A stretch of DNA of 57,475 nt, from NCBI GenBank assembly GCA_028293765.1, contig JAQGOG010000145.1:1-57475 (forward strand), in the 5' to 3' direction. Positions 17,353 to 26,892 of the stretch are shown here, in pieces (position 1 is the stretch's first letter; each line of letters starts with the position of its first letter). A program made the translations under genes and the position numbers. The notes beneath the pieces were generated by a model, which was not told the DNA's origin, ran no database searches, and was given only the letters and a program-made list of their open reading frames with translations. This stretch comes from Gammaproteobacteria bacterium. Lineage in GTDB: Bacteria > Pseudomonadota > Gammaproteobacteria > Steroidobacterales > Steroidobacteraceae.

Positions 17353-18426
17353 TCATGAGCTTTTCGAGAGCAACGCCGCGAGTTGCCTGGGGCGCGCCTC
17401 GCGCTGGAGCTGTTCGAAGGTGCATTGTTCGGGCTTCTTATCGGGGCGCCAGCGCAACAGCTTCGTCCCATGGCGGAAGCGATCTGCCGTTACCTGGTCG
17501 TAACACACCTCGACGACCAGATCGGGCCGTAGCGGCTCCCATGCCGAGGATCGCTCGTTGCTCCATCTGCTCGGAGCGCCGGGCGATTTTCCAGTGAAAC
17601 CAGGCGGCTCGATCCGCTCCTTGAGTCGTTCCGTCAACTCGGCACGCTGCGCGCGTGCGATCGACGAAGTGAAGCCCACGTGATGCAGCTTACCTTGCGA
17701 ATCATACAAGCCGAGTAGCAACGACCCGACGAGGTTACTGTCCGTGCCGTAACGGAACCCGCCAACGACACAATCCGCCGTACGTCTTTTTTTAACCTTC
17801 AGCATCGCTCGTTCGCCGGGCAAATAGGCTCCGTCCAGAGGCTTGGCGATCACGCCATCCAGGGCACCCCCGGCGGCACTCAACCAACGCTCCGCGGTCT
17901 TTCGGTCACGCGTGTACGGACTCAGGCGCAATTGCTCCGAATCGCCGAACGACTCCATGAGCGCCTCCAGCACTGCCCGGCGCCCGGTGAGCGCGGTTCC
18001 CAGCAGACTGCCCCGGTCCGCTGTCATGAGGCAATCAAAAGCCATGAATGTCGCAGGCGTTTCAACCGCCAGCTTCCTGATGCGGCTCGCGGCAGGATGC
18101 AGTCGCTGCTGCAGGGCGTCGAACGACAGGCTTGCTCCGAGCGGGACCACCAGCTCACCATCGATCACGAAACTCTCGACCGGCAGCTCACGCAGCAGGC
18201 GCACCACTTCCGGAAAATAACGTGACAGGGATTTGCCGGACTTCGCGCGCAACTCGACACGCTCGCCGCGGCGAAACGCCAGGCATCGAAAGCCATCCCA
18301 CTTGGGTTCGAATTGCCAGCCGCCCTCATCCGGAAGGCGTTCGACGGAGCGCGCTTCCATCGGGGCGGTCGTCAACGGCACCGTCGCTGTGGAATAACCG
18401 GATTTGACACTCGCCGTGCCCGCCAT
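17353..18426 (-). CDS. ATP-dependent DNA ligase (LigC/LigD ligase-domain type)
   Basis: 357 residues. Motif I FEPKWDGFRCLAFRRG carries the nucleotidyl-accepting Lys; other ligase motifs are FVIDGELVVP, FMAFDCLM, LDGVIAKPLDGAYLPGER and MLKVKKRRTADCVVGGF, followed by the OB-fold with HVGFTSSI. It corresponds to the stand-alone ligase domain, without the polymerase or nuclease parts of LigD. Such enzymes seal nicks in non-homologous end joining or base-excision repair. No Ku gene lies in the window. Confidence 0.9.
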   Translation of the reverse strand: MAGTASVKSGYSTATVPLTTAPMEARSVERLPDEGGWQFEPKWDGFRCLAFRRGERVELRAKSGKSLSRYFPEVVRLLRELPVESFVIDGELVVPLGASLSFDALQQRLHPAASRIRKLAVETPATFMAFDCLMTADRGSLLGTALTGRRAVLEALMESFGDSEQLRLSPYTRDRKTAERWLSAAGGALDGVIAKPLDGAYLPGERAMLKVKKRRTADCVVGGFRYGTDSNLVGSLLLGLYDSQGKLHHVGFTSSIARAQRAELTERLKERIEPPGFTGKSPGAPSRWSNERSSAWEPLRPDLVVEVCYDQVTADRFRHGTKLLRWRPDKKPEQCTFEQLQREARPRQLAALLSKSS

Positions 18427-18595
18427 GATGCAGCCCCTCTCCCCCGATCTTACCTCGGCAGGTTGCGTACTTGCGTAAGCGCCGGGTACTCCCGAGCGTC
18501 ACCAGGGCGTGTCAGACATATCCGAAAGCGCGACCAGGCCAGTAGTCGGGGGCTCTGGCCGACCCTCTGCCGGCTGAAGACTTCTCGCCGCGATT

Positions 18596-19522
18596 TCAGC
18601 GCCGGACTACTGGCGACTTGAGGATCAGGAAGACGCTGCCCACCACGAGGGCCGCTGCGACAATGGTTCGCGCGGTAACTTCCTCCCCGGCCACGAAGTA
18701 GCCCAGAGCAACCGCCACGAGAGGGTTGACGTAGGCGTGGCTTGCCACCCGCGTGGCCGGCATGCGTGCCAGCAGCCAGACGTACGCCGTAAAGCCAAGT
18801 AGCGAGCCGCCGACAATCAAATACAACAGTGCCAAGCCCGCGCGCAATGGAATGTCAGGGAACGAGTGCAGCTCACCCGTCAACTGCGACAGTGCAAGGA
18901 GCACCGCGCCGCCCAACATCATCTCCGCGCCAGCCGTCAGGGGTAGCGACTTCGGAAGCGGCATAGAGCGGGTGAGCACGGCGCCGAGAGACCAAGCTGT
19001 GCCACCGGCGAGGATTACGAGGCACGGAAACGCGCCGAAGGACTGCTCACCATTCTTTAGCAACAGCAAGGCTATGCCACAAAACCCAAGCGCCACGGAC
19101 GCAAGCATCCGCCAGCGGAACGGCTGCTGGCGAAAGACAAAAACTTCCAACGTCATGGTCAGGAGCGGCAGTGTTGCCTCGATCACCGAGGTGATTCCGG
19201 AGGGCACAAATTGCTCCGCCCAAAAAAGAGCTCCGTACGTAACGACGAACATGCACAGCCCGATGATGGCAATCCCACGCCACTGCACGGCGGAAGGAGC
19301 GGGCTGCCCGCGTAGACGCATGAACGTGTAGAGCGCGGCACCGGCGACGAAGAACCGGACGCCCGCGGTAAAGAACGGCGGAATCTCCAGCACGGCGATT
19401 CGGATAGCCAGAAATGTGGCGCCCCACAGGAAGTAGATGGCGAAGAACGCCAGCAGCATCCGAACGTCGAACCGCCGGGCGCGGGTCCACGCCATACCCT
19501 CGCTAACCGCTAAACTATCCAT
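18596..19522 (-). CDS. EamA/DMT-superfamily exporter
   Basis: 308 residues with about ten membrane helices in two EamA repeats: MLLAFFAIYFLWGATFLAIR opens the first, and AFPCLVILAGGTAWSLGAVL the second. Proteins of this group export amino acids or metabolites from the cytoplasm. It is divergently transcribed from the CGNR regulator, with 56 bases between the starts and an AGGTTAG inverted repeat in the gap, so the regulator probably controls it. The ATG at 19522 has no clear ribosome-binding site; ATG at 19495 is possible. Confidence 0.88.
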   Translation of the reverse strand: MDSLAVSEGMAWTRARRFDVRMLLAFFAIYFLWGATFLAIRIAVLEIPPFFTAGVRFFVAGAALYTFMRLRGQPAPSAVQWRGIAIIGLCMFVVTYGALFWAEQFVPSGITSVIEATLPLLTMTLEVFVFRQQPFRWRMLASVALGFCGIALLLLKNGEQSFGAFPCLVILAGGTAWSLGAVLTRSMPLPKSLPLTAGAEMMLGGAVLLALSQLTGELHSFPDIPLRAGLALLYLIVGGSLLGFTAYVWLLARMPATRVASHAYVNPLVAVALGYFVAGEEVTARTIVAAALVVGSVFLILKSPVVRR

Positions 19523-19525
19523 AGA

Positions 19526-19577
19526 AGGTTAGTATAGCCAACCCGCGCCTAACCTGTAAAATGGTATTTAGAGGTTA
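19526..19577. promoter_or_regulatory. Repeated AGGTTA elements in divergent promoter
   Basis: AGGTTAG (19526-19532) and its reverse complement CTAACCT (19549-19555) form a 7-base inverted repeat with a 16-base gap. A third copy, AGGTTA, lies at 19572-19577 just before the CGNR start. Position between the exporter and the CGNR regulator makes it a candidate operator. Confidence 0.45.
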
Positions 19578-19578
19578 T

Positions 19579-20235
19579 ATGTCCCGTCCAGCAAAAAACC
19601 AGCAGCCCTTTGATCTGTGCGGCGACCATCCGGCGCTCGACTTCGTCAATTCATTGGATAACCGGTTCCGGCCCAACGGACCGATCGAATTGCTGGCGGA
19701 CTACGGCGACCTGCTCCGATTCATGGAGCAGGCCCAACTGCTCAGCTCGCAGCAGGCGCGGTTATTGGCCAGGAAGACGAAGCAGGACGCGGGAGCGCAG
19801 GTGTTGCAATCCGCGCATGAGCTGCGCGAGGCGGCCGCCGCGGCTTTCTACGGTAGCGTGGATCGGCGCCCTCCTCCGCTGACGGACATTCGGACTCTCG
19901 AGCGACACTTTCTCAGTGCAAGCCGACACCGGGAGCTGCGGTGGGAGCCGTCGACGGAGAGCTCAGACGGACGACCCGGAATAGCCTGGACATGGGGTCG
20001 CTTCGAGACCGAGGCGGACCTGCCTCTATGGGTACTGTCGCAGACGGTGTCCGATCTGATGATGTCCGAGGAGATGGGACGGGTGCGTACCTGCGGAGTG
20101 GCTACATGCCGGTGGCTTTTCCTGGACACGAGCAAGAATCACACCAGGCGCTGGTGCAATATGAAGGTCTGCGGAAACCGCATGAAGGCGCGCCGGTTCC
20201 AGGAGCGAGCCACCGCGCCCCGAGTCAGCCGATGA
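19579..20235 (+). CDS. CGNR zinc-finger transcriptional regulator
   Basis: 218 residues; ATG at 19579 chosen for the GAGGT just upstream and the family-like start (PFDLCGDHPALDFVNSLDNR). The N-terminal ABATE-type domain is followed by a C-terminal zinc finger: CGVATCRWLFLD, then TRRWCNMKVCGNRMKARRF, which holds the CGNR motif and four Cys ligands. Such proteins are ligand-responsive regulators often paired with a transporter, as here with EamA. Its 3' end overlaps the convergent small secreted-protein gene by 11 bases. Confidence 0.88.
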   Translation: MSRPAKNQQPFDLCGDHPALDFVNSLDNRFRPNGPIELLADYGDLLRFMEQAQLLSSQQARLLARKTKQDAGAQVLQSAHELREAAAAAFYGSVDRRPPPLTDIRTLERHFLSASRHRELRWEPSTESSDGRPGIAWTWGRFETEADLPLWVLSQTVSDLMMSEEMGRVRTCGVATCRWLFLDTSKNHTRRWCNMKVCGNRMKARRFQERATAPRVSR

Positions 20236-20527
20236 TCGCCTGATCCTGGAGCCTCGGACCGCGCGCCTGCGAGGGAATCGGCACGATCCTGGCGGGTGTA
20301 GGCTGATCCGCGCAATCGAACCCATCTTCGGTCCCATTCGGCTTGCAGATCAGATCGTGGAATCCGTCAGCGCTCGAATCCGGCGTCGCTGCCGGCGCGG
20401 GCTGGCTCACCGGCTCGGAATGAACCTCGGCCGGCTGTGCGCCGGCCGTCGCCGCGCCGAGCAGGAATACCACCACTATGGAGTTCTTCAGCATTGCCGA
20501 AGGACCCGAACGGAAACGTCGGATCAT
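20225..20527 (-). CDS. Small secreted hypothetical protein
   Basis: 100 residues. The ATG at 20527 has AAGGGGA about 8 bases upstream; a second ATG at 20494 would give a shorter signal (MLKNSIVVVFLLGAATAGAQ). After the signal peptide comes a Pro/Ala/Ser-rich linker, then a short motif with two Cys: ICKPNGTEDGFDCADQ, probably a disulfide in the periplasm. Family not recognised. Confidence 0.6.
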   Translation of the reverse strand: MIRRFRSGPSAMLKNSIVVVFLLGAATAGAQPAEVHSEPVSQPAPAATPDSSADGFHDLICKPNGTEDGFDCADQPTPARIVPIPSQARGPRLQDQAIIG

Positions 20528-20813
20528 CAGAAAGTCCCCTTCCAGAGGCTCCCTCGAAGTCGGAGCGCTTTATTTTGTTCTTCGCGATCATCCTAACAGG
20601 GTGAACCCCGATGCCGGTAGTCACGTGACATAAGCGCTGCGACTTCGCGGTGATTATCGTACCCCCGGCCCGCAAGCTCGGATGGTGGATGTCGCGGCGC
20701 ACGAACCGCATGTTGTGACGCGCGTCGCTCAGAAAGGCGCGAATCTACCAAATGCGGCATGCAGCATGGCATTCCGCCGCGTGGACCTGGCCGCGGCAAC
20801 CGACAAACGGAGC

Positions 20814-22100
20814 CTAAGCGCGCCTACGCAGCGCGACCAGAACGTCACCGAGCCGATGAATTTCCGCCATCGTGTTGTAGTGCACGAGCGAGACCCGCAC
20901 GGCACCGGTTTCCACGGGCAGGTTCAGGCGCTTCATTAGCCTCGGCGCATACATGTGGCCGTCGCGAATTCCGACGTCCGCTCGCGCCGCCGCTTCCGTT
21001 ACCGCCTGGGGCTGGATACCGGGCAGATTGAAGCAGAACGTGGGTACGCGTTCCGCCACGCGAGCATCGTCCGCGATCCCATAAATCTGCGCCCCGCAGT
21101 CCCGCAGGATTCGCGCCAGCTCGAGCGAGAGTTTCTGCTCATAGACCTGGATGGCATTCATCGCGTAATGCGTATCTTCGCGCAATGACTTCGGGTCCGG
21201 TGTACCACTCATACCCGCAAGGTTGCGGCCCACCTGCGCGAGATAGTTAACCGCCGCGTCCATGCCCGCGACGTTCTCATAAATGAACGTGCCGGCCTCG
21301 ATCTTTCCGGGCGGCTCGTCCGGAATGAAATCCTCGCGGAACGTCGGGAGCTGCTTGAGCAGGTCGTAACGGCCCCACATGAAGCCCATGTGAGGCGCGA
21401 AAATCTTGTAGCCCGAGCACACGAGGTAGTCGCAATCGAACGCCTGCACGTCGATCGGACCGTGCGGACCGAAGTGCACACTATCGAGGAAGATTTCGGC
21501 GCCAGCCGCATGAGCCAGATCCGCAGCCGCACGCACATCCACGATCGAACCGAGTGCGTTGGATGTCAGCGTGCACGCCACGAGTCGCGTGCGCGACGAC
21601 AACAGCGGCGCGAGGTCTTCGGTGTGCAGGCAGCCATCCGGGCGCATCTTCCACCAGACGAACTTCGCCCCCATCCTCTCCAGGGCCAGCCAGGTTTCGA
21701 CGTTCGCCGCGTGATCGAGATCGGTCACCACGATCTCGTTGCGCCGCTCGAGTGTTTGCCCGACGGCGAGACTGATCGTGCGGATGAAGGATGTAGCGTT
21801 CATGCCGAACGCGATCTCTTCCGGGCGCCGCGCATTCACGAAAGCGGCGACGCTCGCCCGGGAGCGCGCGACGGTGGCGTCAACCGCAATGCTCTGCGGA
21901 TAGCGGCCACCGCGCTGCACGTTATGCTCGAGCAGATGCTGGTTGATGGCATCCAGCACCATCTGCGGCACCTGCGCGCCCGCGGCGTTGTCGAAAAAGA
22001 TGAACGAGCCGGCCCGCTGCAGGGCCGGGAACTGTGCACGCAGCGCTGCCGCCGGAAATGTCTCGTGACCCGCCGTGCTACCGGCAATACGTGTGTTCAT
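20814..22100 (-). CDS. Class V aminotransferase/cysteine desulfurase-like PLP enzyme
   Basis: 428 residues. Fold type I features: [20 protein letters not shown] at the start, [42 protein letters not shown] (PLP-binding Asp and His) and [12 protein letters not shown] with the Schiff-base Lys. It resembles the SufS-like cysteine desulfurase subfamily, but other class V lyases look the same. It begins 13 bases after the TonB receptor stop, so the two form an operon, suggesting it processes whatever the receptor imports rather than serving in Fe-S assembly; no suf or isc genes are near. Confidence 0.85.
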   Translation of the reverse strand: MNTRIAGSTAGHETFPAAALRAQFPALQRAGSFIFFDNAAGAQVPQMVLDAINQHLLEHNVQRGGRYPQSIAVDATVARSRASVAAFVNARRPEEIAFGMNATSFIRTISLAVGQTLERRNEIVVTDLDHAANVETWLALERMGAKFVWWKMRPDGCLHTEDLAPLLSSRTRLVACTLTSNALGSIVDVRAAADLAHAAGAEIFLDSVHFGPHGPIDVQAFDCDYLVCSGYKIFAPHMGFMWGRYDLLKQLPTFREDFIPDEPPGKIEAGTFIYENVAGMDAAVNYLAQVGRNLAGMSGTPDPKSLREDTHYAMNAIQVYEQKLSLELARILRDCGAQIYGIADDARVAERVPTFCFNLPGIQPQAVTEAAARADVGIRDGHMYAPRLMKRLNLPVETGAVRVSLVHYNTMAEIHRLGDVLVALRRRA

Positions 22101-22113
22101 GTCGACTGGGCAA

Positions 22114-24435
22114 TCAGAATGTACGGGTCACCTGGATACCGATCGTGCGCGGTCGCACGGTCAGGAGCGCACTCGGATCCTGTGTGGAGTTGATTGCCGA
22201 CACCTGGGCCCGTTTGTCGGTCAGGTTGCGGGCAAAAGCGATCACGCGCCACGGACCGGTGGACACGCCGGCCCGCAGATTGACCAGCGTGTAGGGCGCG
22301 AGCGTGAGGTTGAAGGGGTTGGAAGCGAAGTAGGCGTTCACCGCGTCGCGATACGTGACGTCCACCGCCAGGATGCCCGTCAGGTTGTTACCGATCGGCC
22401 GGTCGTAGTCGAGGCCGACGTTGAGCTGCACTTTCGGCACGTTCGGAATGCTGTCACCGGTGACGCCGAGCGTGGGGTTGAGTTTTTTCTGCGTGGGGTC
22501 GGCGCCCTCCGCGAGGTAGGCGTCCTGGTACGAACCGGCGAAGCTCGCCGTCAGATACTGGATCGGATGCGCTTCGAACTCGAATTCCACGCCCTTGACC
22601 TTGGCTTGGCCGGCATTGCCCTGATAAACGAAGGCGGCGTCGGGGGTGGTTTGCTGGATCTGCATGTTGCTCCAGCGGATAAAATACGCATCGAGCTGAT
22701 AGTCCAGTGCGCCCTCGAACAGGCGGCCCTTGATGCCCACCTCGAAGTTGATGAGCGAGTCGGGCGCGTAGGCGGCCGGTATCGGCTCGAAAGGCTGGCT
22801 GACCGCGTTCAGGCCGCCGCTGCGAAAGCCGGTCGACACCGTTCCGTAGCCCAACAGGCTGTCGCTGAACTTGTAGCTGATGTTGCCCTTCCAGGTGACC
22901 TTGTTGAAAGTCTCCGTCGGATCGGGAAGGGGAACCAGCGTCGGTCCCGGCGGGAAGCCACCGAACGGATGGGTCTGCACCTGCACGCCCTCCAATGTCT
23001 CGGTGAAATAGCGTATGCCGGCGACCGCGGTCCAGGCGGGCGTGATCTTCCAGGTTGCCTCGCCGAATCCCGCATATTGCGTGGTGCTGCGGTGGTCCGT
23101 GCGCCCGAAGAAAGTGTTGCCGACGCCGGGGAAGCTCAAGGCATCGTCGGAGTTGGCGCTGCTGAACGGACCGTTCGGAAGCCCCTGGTTGTTGGTCGCG
23201 ATGACGTCTACGATCAGGTCCTGCGTCTCGTGCTCTCGGTAGCCGCCGACGACGAAGTTGACAGGGAAATCCAGAGCGCTCGCATACCGGATCTCGCTGG
23301 AATTGACTTTCCGCGTGCGCGGCTCGAGCGTTTCAGCGGGCACGGGGACGTTGAACGACACCAGAATGGGCGTCGAGTCGAAGGTGAAGTTGGTCTTCCG
23401 ATTGAACTGATTAGTGGTCCCAGTCACCGTGCCTGCGCCGGTGTCGTACGTGACCGTCAGGCCGAAGACCTTGAGGTTGTCGCTCCAGGGACTTTGCGTG
23501 ACATCGGTATTGCACAGGTCGCAGCCCTGCACCGGAAGGATGGGGCCGCCATGGAAGGCCGTGACTCCAGCGGGAGTGTAGCGCGACGAGCCATCTGAGG
23601 TTTCGGTTTGCGTCGTGAAGTTAGCGTCTACGGTCAGGTTCTCCAGCGGCTGATAGCGCAGCATGACGCGCCCGCCGGCCACGTTGTCATTATTGACGCC
23701 TTCCAACAAACCAAGTGTGCCCACGCGGATCTGGTTGATATAGCCGCTGTCGTGGAGTTTCCAGCCCACCATCCGCAGGGCCAGCACGCCTTCGCTGATC
23801 GGCAGATTGACTTCGCCATTGACGTTGTAATTGCCGCTGGCATGAGCCGTCTGCGACCCTTCCACCGTCGCATAGCCGCCGAAATTAACGAGATCCGGCG
23901 CCTTGGGGATGAAGCGGATCGTGCCGCTCATGGAGCTCGCCCCATACAGCGTGCCCTGGGGACCGCGCAGCACCTCGACGTGATCCAGGTCGTACAGCCG
24001 GATATCGGATTCGAAGCCGCCGCCATCATCGGCGTTCGAGCCGCTGATCACCGCCTCGCCGTAGTAGATGCCGCTGGTCGCGGCGCCGGTGGAGTTGATG
24101 CCGCGGATGACGTATTTCTTGTCGCCAGGGCCGAGATCCTGGATCGCCAGGCCGGGAATCTGTCCCGCGATGTCCATGATCCCGACGGAGCCGGAACGCT
24201 GCAGTGCGTCGCCGGAAATCGCCTGGATGGCCCCGGGCACGTCCAGCACCTTTTGCACGTTGAGCTTATTCGCGGTGACCGTGATTTCTTCCAGCCCGCC
24301 GCTCTCGTCCGCCGGAGCGTTGGCCGCGGAGGCCTTCGAAGCGAGGGCACTCATCAGTAGCGCTGCAGCAACGGCGCTCGAGACTGACAGTTGGACTCGG
24401 CCAAGGGACGGTTTCTTGTTTTTCACGGTGGGCAT
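22114..24435 (-). CDS. TonB-dependent outer-membrane receptor
   Basis: 773 residues from the ATG at 24435; an ATG at 24456 is also possible and neither has a clear ribosome-binding site. Signal peptide ([20 protein letters not shown]...), then the plug: [58 protein letters not shown]. The long beta-barrel ends in VTRTF with the C-terminal Phe needed for BAM insertion. These receptors import iron chelates or larger organic nutrients at the cost of TonB energy. Linked to the downstream PLP enzyme and perhaps the upstream CDGSH-cupin gene. Confidence 0.92.
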   Translation of the reverse strand: MPTVKNKKPSLGRVQLSVSSAVAAALLMSALASKASAANAPADESGGLEEITVTANKLNVQKVLDVPGAIQAISGDALQRSGSVGIMDIAGQIPGLAIQDLGPGDKKYVIRGINSTGAATSGIYYGEAVISGSNADDGGGFESDIRLYDLDHVEVLRGPQGTLYGASSMSGTIRFIPKAPDLVNFGGYATVEGSQTAHASGNYNVNGEVNLPISEGVLALRMVGWKLHDSGYINQIRVGTLGLLEGVNNDNVAGGRVMLRYQPLENLTVDANFTTQTETSDGSSRYTPAGVTAFHGGPILPVQGCDLCNTDVTQSPWSDNLKVFGLTVTYDTGAGTVTGTTNQFNRKTNFTFDSTPILVSFNVPVPAETLEPRTRKVNSSEIRYASALDFPVNFVVGGYREHETQDLIVDVIATNNQGLPNGPFSSANSDDALSFPGVGNTFFGRTDHRSTTQYAGFGEATWKITPAWTAVAGIRYFTETLEGVQVQTHPFGGFPPGPTLVPLPDPTETFNKVTWKGNISYKFSDSLLGYGTVSTGFRSGGLNAVSQPFEPIPAAYAPDSLINFEVGIKGRLFEGALDYQLDAYFIRWSNMQIQQTTPDAAFVYQGNAGQAKVKGVEFEFEAHPIQYLTASFAGSYQDAYLAEGADPTQKKLNPTLGVTGDSIPNVPKVQLNVGLDYDRPIGNNLTGILAVDVTYRDAVNAYFASNPFNLTLAPYTLVNLRAGVSTGPWRVIAFARNLTDKRAQVSAINSTQDPSALLTVRPRTIGIQVTRTF

Positions 24436-24484
24436 CCTGGAGGAAGGCAAGGGCATCGTTAAGCTCGTTTTACGGTCTCAATCG

Positions 24485-24513
24485 AAACTATGACTTTTCA
24501 TATGAGATGTCAA
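24485..24513 (-). promoter_or_regulatory. Sigma70-like promoter of the TonB receptor gene
   Basis: Read on the minus strand: perfect -35 TTGACA (24513-24508), 17-base spacer, -10-like TAGTTT (24490-24485), about 50 bases upstream of the receptor start. The -35 lies inside one of two GATGTCAA repeats, so a regulator bound there could compete with polymerase. The -10 is poor. Confidence 0.45.
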
Positions 24514-24528
24514 TCGTTTAGATGTCAA
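24506..24528. repeat. Tandem GATGTCAA repeats
   Basis: GATGTCAA occurs at 24506-24513 and again at 24521-24528, 15 bases apart, with further similarity around them (AGATGTCAA in both). The first copy covers the receptor promoter's -35. Candidate direct-repeat binding site for a transcription factor that is not in the window. Confidence 0.4.
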
Positions 24529-24623
24529 CAGTTGTGCTTGAGCAACAATCCCCCGACCGCGGGAACGGTACCCACACAGCAGGCGGCGGCGGGCCGGCCC
24601 TGCTCCCCACGGAGCAGGCGCGT

Positions 24624-25685
24624 TCAGTCGTAGTAGTTGATACTGGGGTTGTCGCCGGGGCAGATCACGCCGACGACATCGATGCCGTCGGCGGAGGTCG
24701 CCTCGAGCGAGTGAAGCTGCTTGCGCGGCAGGAAGATCACGTCTCCCGCCGTGACGCGCGCCTTTCGATCGTCGGTCCACATATAGCCTTCGCCCGAGAG
24801 CACGATGATCGCCTCCTCGTAGAGATGCCGATGCGGCGCGGCCTTGGACGGCGGGATGTGGCCGATGAACTGCGTGATCACATTGGAGCCGATGCGCTTG
24901 TCGACCAGGATCTGGAAATAGCGTTGGCCCATAGCGGTTCGCTGCTCCGGATCGACCGACACGACACGCTGCTCGAAGCTCGCCTCGAAGGTGTCCGGCA
25001 TCCGCTCGAGCCATTCGAGCTCGCCCAGCGGGCAGGCCAGGACAAAAACCTTCAGGGTCTGGCCCGCGGCGGCCGTGAGTTGGATCGCTTCGGATGGGCG
25101 GATGTACACGCCATCCGTCGCCTTCACGTCGAACTCCCGGCCGGAAATCGTCACGGTGCCGCTGCCGGAGCCGATGAAAAGAATCACGTCACGAGACCCA
25201 AGGGTCATCACCGGTGACGGCCCCGACGCGACTTCCATCAGCAGCTGGGTTTGATACAGCGAGCCGAGCTCCGCGGACACCAGGTAGCCATAGCGCAGGT
25301 GGCCGCGGGTCGTCATCGGAGCGAGATCCGACGCGATGACGTAGCAGCTGCCATTCAGCAGGGCCCGGGCGCCATTTCTCTCCGTGACCACCGGAATGTC
25401 GCGGTTCGCCGGGGTGAGCGGATCGTCCAGGGGCGAGCCTTCCGGCAGGTTCGTATGGGCGCCATCGCAGAACGGCCCGTTGCGCGTCTGCTTGCAGCCG
25501 CAAAGGAGCGCTTCCTCGTGCTCGGGGGCCGCCTTGAACTGCAGCGGCTCGAAGTTGGTTCCCTTATGGGAGCCGTCGCAAAAGGGCTGGTTCGCCGAGC
25601 GGCCGCAGGTGCACCAGAAATAGGTGCGGCCGGCTCTCAGCTTGACCAGGCAGGGTTTCGGGCGGGCAACGATGGGATTCGACAT
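24624..25685 (-). CDS. Double CDGSH iron-sulfur domain fused to two cupin domains
   Basis: 353 residues from the ATG at 25685; longer readings upstream look like noise. Two CDGSH motifs with the C-x-C...C-D-G-x-x-H pattern: Cys25, Cys27, Cys36, His40 and Cys62, Cys64, Cys73, His77, each fit to hold a 2Fe-2S cluster. Then two cupin units. The second keeps the metal-binding set, in APHRHLYEEAIIVLSGEG and RKQLHSL; the first (about 120-220) lacks the His pair. Cupins of this kind are often dioxygenases or isomerases, and the CDGSH part could supply electrons or sense redox state. A cytoplasmic product is expected. Reaction unknown. Confidence 0.82.
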   Translation of the reverse strand: MSNPIVARPKPCLVKLRAGRTYFWCTCGRSANQPFCDGSHKGTNFEPLQFKAAPEHEEALLCGCKQTRNGPFCDGAHTNLPEGSPLDDPLTPANRDIPVVTERNGARALLNGSCYVIASDLAPMTTRGHLRYGYLVSAELGSLYQTQLLMEVASGPSPVMTLGSRDVILFIGSGSGTVTISGREFDVKATDGVYIRPSEAIQLTAAAGQTLKVFVLACPLGELEWLERMPDTFEASFEQRVVSVDPEQRTAMGQRYFQILVDKRIGSNVITQFIGHIPPSKAAPHRHLYEEAIIVLSGEGYMWTDDRKARVTAGDVIFLPRKQLHSLEATSADGIDVVGVICPGDNPSINYYD

Positions 25686-25812
25686 GGCGGCCGGTACTCT
25701 GCCCGAACGGGCAGCGCCTTGTACAGGCCACACCGGAAACGCCGCTGTCTTGGTTACACTATGAACCTTCAGGGCGGCGCGGCCGGGCGCCAGATCCGTC
25801 GGAGCGCGCTCT

Positions 25813-26892
25813 ATGCAGTGGCCGAAGTTCGCATTCGACTGGCGTGCGTCGCCCGATTGGCTGTGGCGCGCGGTCGTATTTCTCCTCGCGCTCGGAGTGC
25901 TGGTGCTCATCACCACCCGCTGGAATCGGTGGGAGAGCAACGCCCGTCGGCAAACGACCGATGACGCCTATCTACAATCGGACCTGACGCCCATCGCCGC
26001 AAAGGTTGCGGGCTACGTGCGCACGATGCCGGTGCAGGATTTCGAGCGCGTGCATGCGGGACAGGTGCTCGCCGTGATCGTCGATGACGACTATCGCGCC
26101 ACCGTCGATCAACTCACCGCAGCCGTGGCCGCCGCCGCCGCGCAGGTCGAGGCGCTGAAGGCGCAACGCGAACTCCAAGGCGCGAACGTTCAAGCCGCCA
26201 AGGCGTCCGTCGCCGCAATCGCAGCCAATGTCGAACAGAACACGCGTGATCTCGCGCGCCAGCACCGACTCCTGGAAACGGGCTCCTCCTCCACGGAAGC
26301 GGCGGAGAAGTTACAGACGACGCGGTCGCAACTCGCCGCGCAACTACGGCAGAGCCAAGCTCAGGCCAGCGCGGCCAGCCGCCAGCTCGAGGTGCTGGCT
26401 GCCCAACAGGCGCAGGCGGAGGCGGCACTGATGGCGCAACTGGCCAATCTGCGGCTGGCAAAGATCAATCTCGCCTACACGCGCATCCTCGCCCCAGAAG
26501 GTGGCGTGCTCGGACAGCGCCAGGTGAAGCCCGGCCAGTTCGTGGGAGTCGGTGGTCAGATCACGACCCTCACTCCCCTGCCGAATGTCTGGGTCATTGC
26601 GAATTATAAAGAGACCCAACTGACGCACATGGCCGTCGGGCAGAAGGCCGAGGTCAGAGTCGACACTTTCCCCGGCCGCAGGCTGAGCGGTCACGTGCTG
26701 GCCTTCGCTCCGGGTTCCGGATCGCAATTCAGCCTCCTGCCGCCGGATAATGCAACGGGAAACTTCACGAAGGTCGTGCAGCGAGTGGCCGTGAAGATCG
26801 CTATCGACGACGCCGATGGCCTCACCGATCGTCTGCGGCCGGGGATGTCCGTCGAGGCGACGGTCGAAACCCGCGAGAACGAACGCCGATGA
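25813..26892 (+). CDS. EmrA/HlyD-type membrane fusion protein of a multidrug pump
   Basis: 359 residues. One N-terminal membrane span (about 17-36: WLWRAVVFLLALGVLVLITT), then the lipoyl half DDAYLQSDLTPIAAKVAGYV, a long Ala/Gln-rich coiled-coil hairpin (about 95-215), a second lipoyl half and the beta-barrel (NVWVIANYKETQLTHMAVGQ). EmrA proteins link an inner-membrane MFS exporter to an outer-membrane channel. The stop overlaps the emrB-like start by 4 bases (ATGA), and the channel gene follows in the same way, giving a complete tripartite pump. Confidence 0.93.
   Translation: MQWPKFAFDWRASPDWLWRAVVFLLALGVLVLITTRWNRWESNARRQTTDDAYLQSDLTPIAAKVAGYVRTMPVQDFERVHAGQVLAVIVDDDYRATVDQLTAAVAAAAAQVEALKAQRELQGANVQAAKASVAAIAANVEQNTRDLARQHRLLETGSSSTEAAEKLQTTRSQLAAQLRQSQAQASAASRQLEVLAAQQAQAEAALMAQLANLRLAKINLAYTRILAPEGGVLGQRQVKPGQFVGVGGQITTLTPLPNVWVIANYKETQLTHMAVGQKAEVRVDTFPGRRLSGHVLAFAPGSGSQFSLLPPDNATGNFTKVVQRVAVKIAIDDADGLTDRLRPGMSVEATVETRENERR

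Noticed and set aside
22075..23598. 507-codon plus-strand open reading frame
   Set aside because: Antisense to the first TonB receptor; no recognisable domain.
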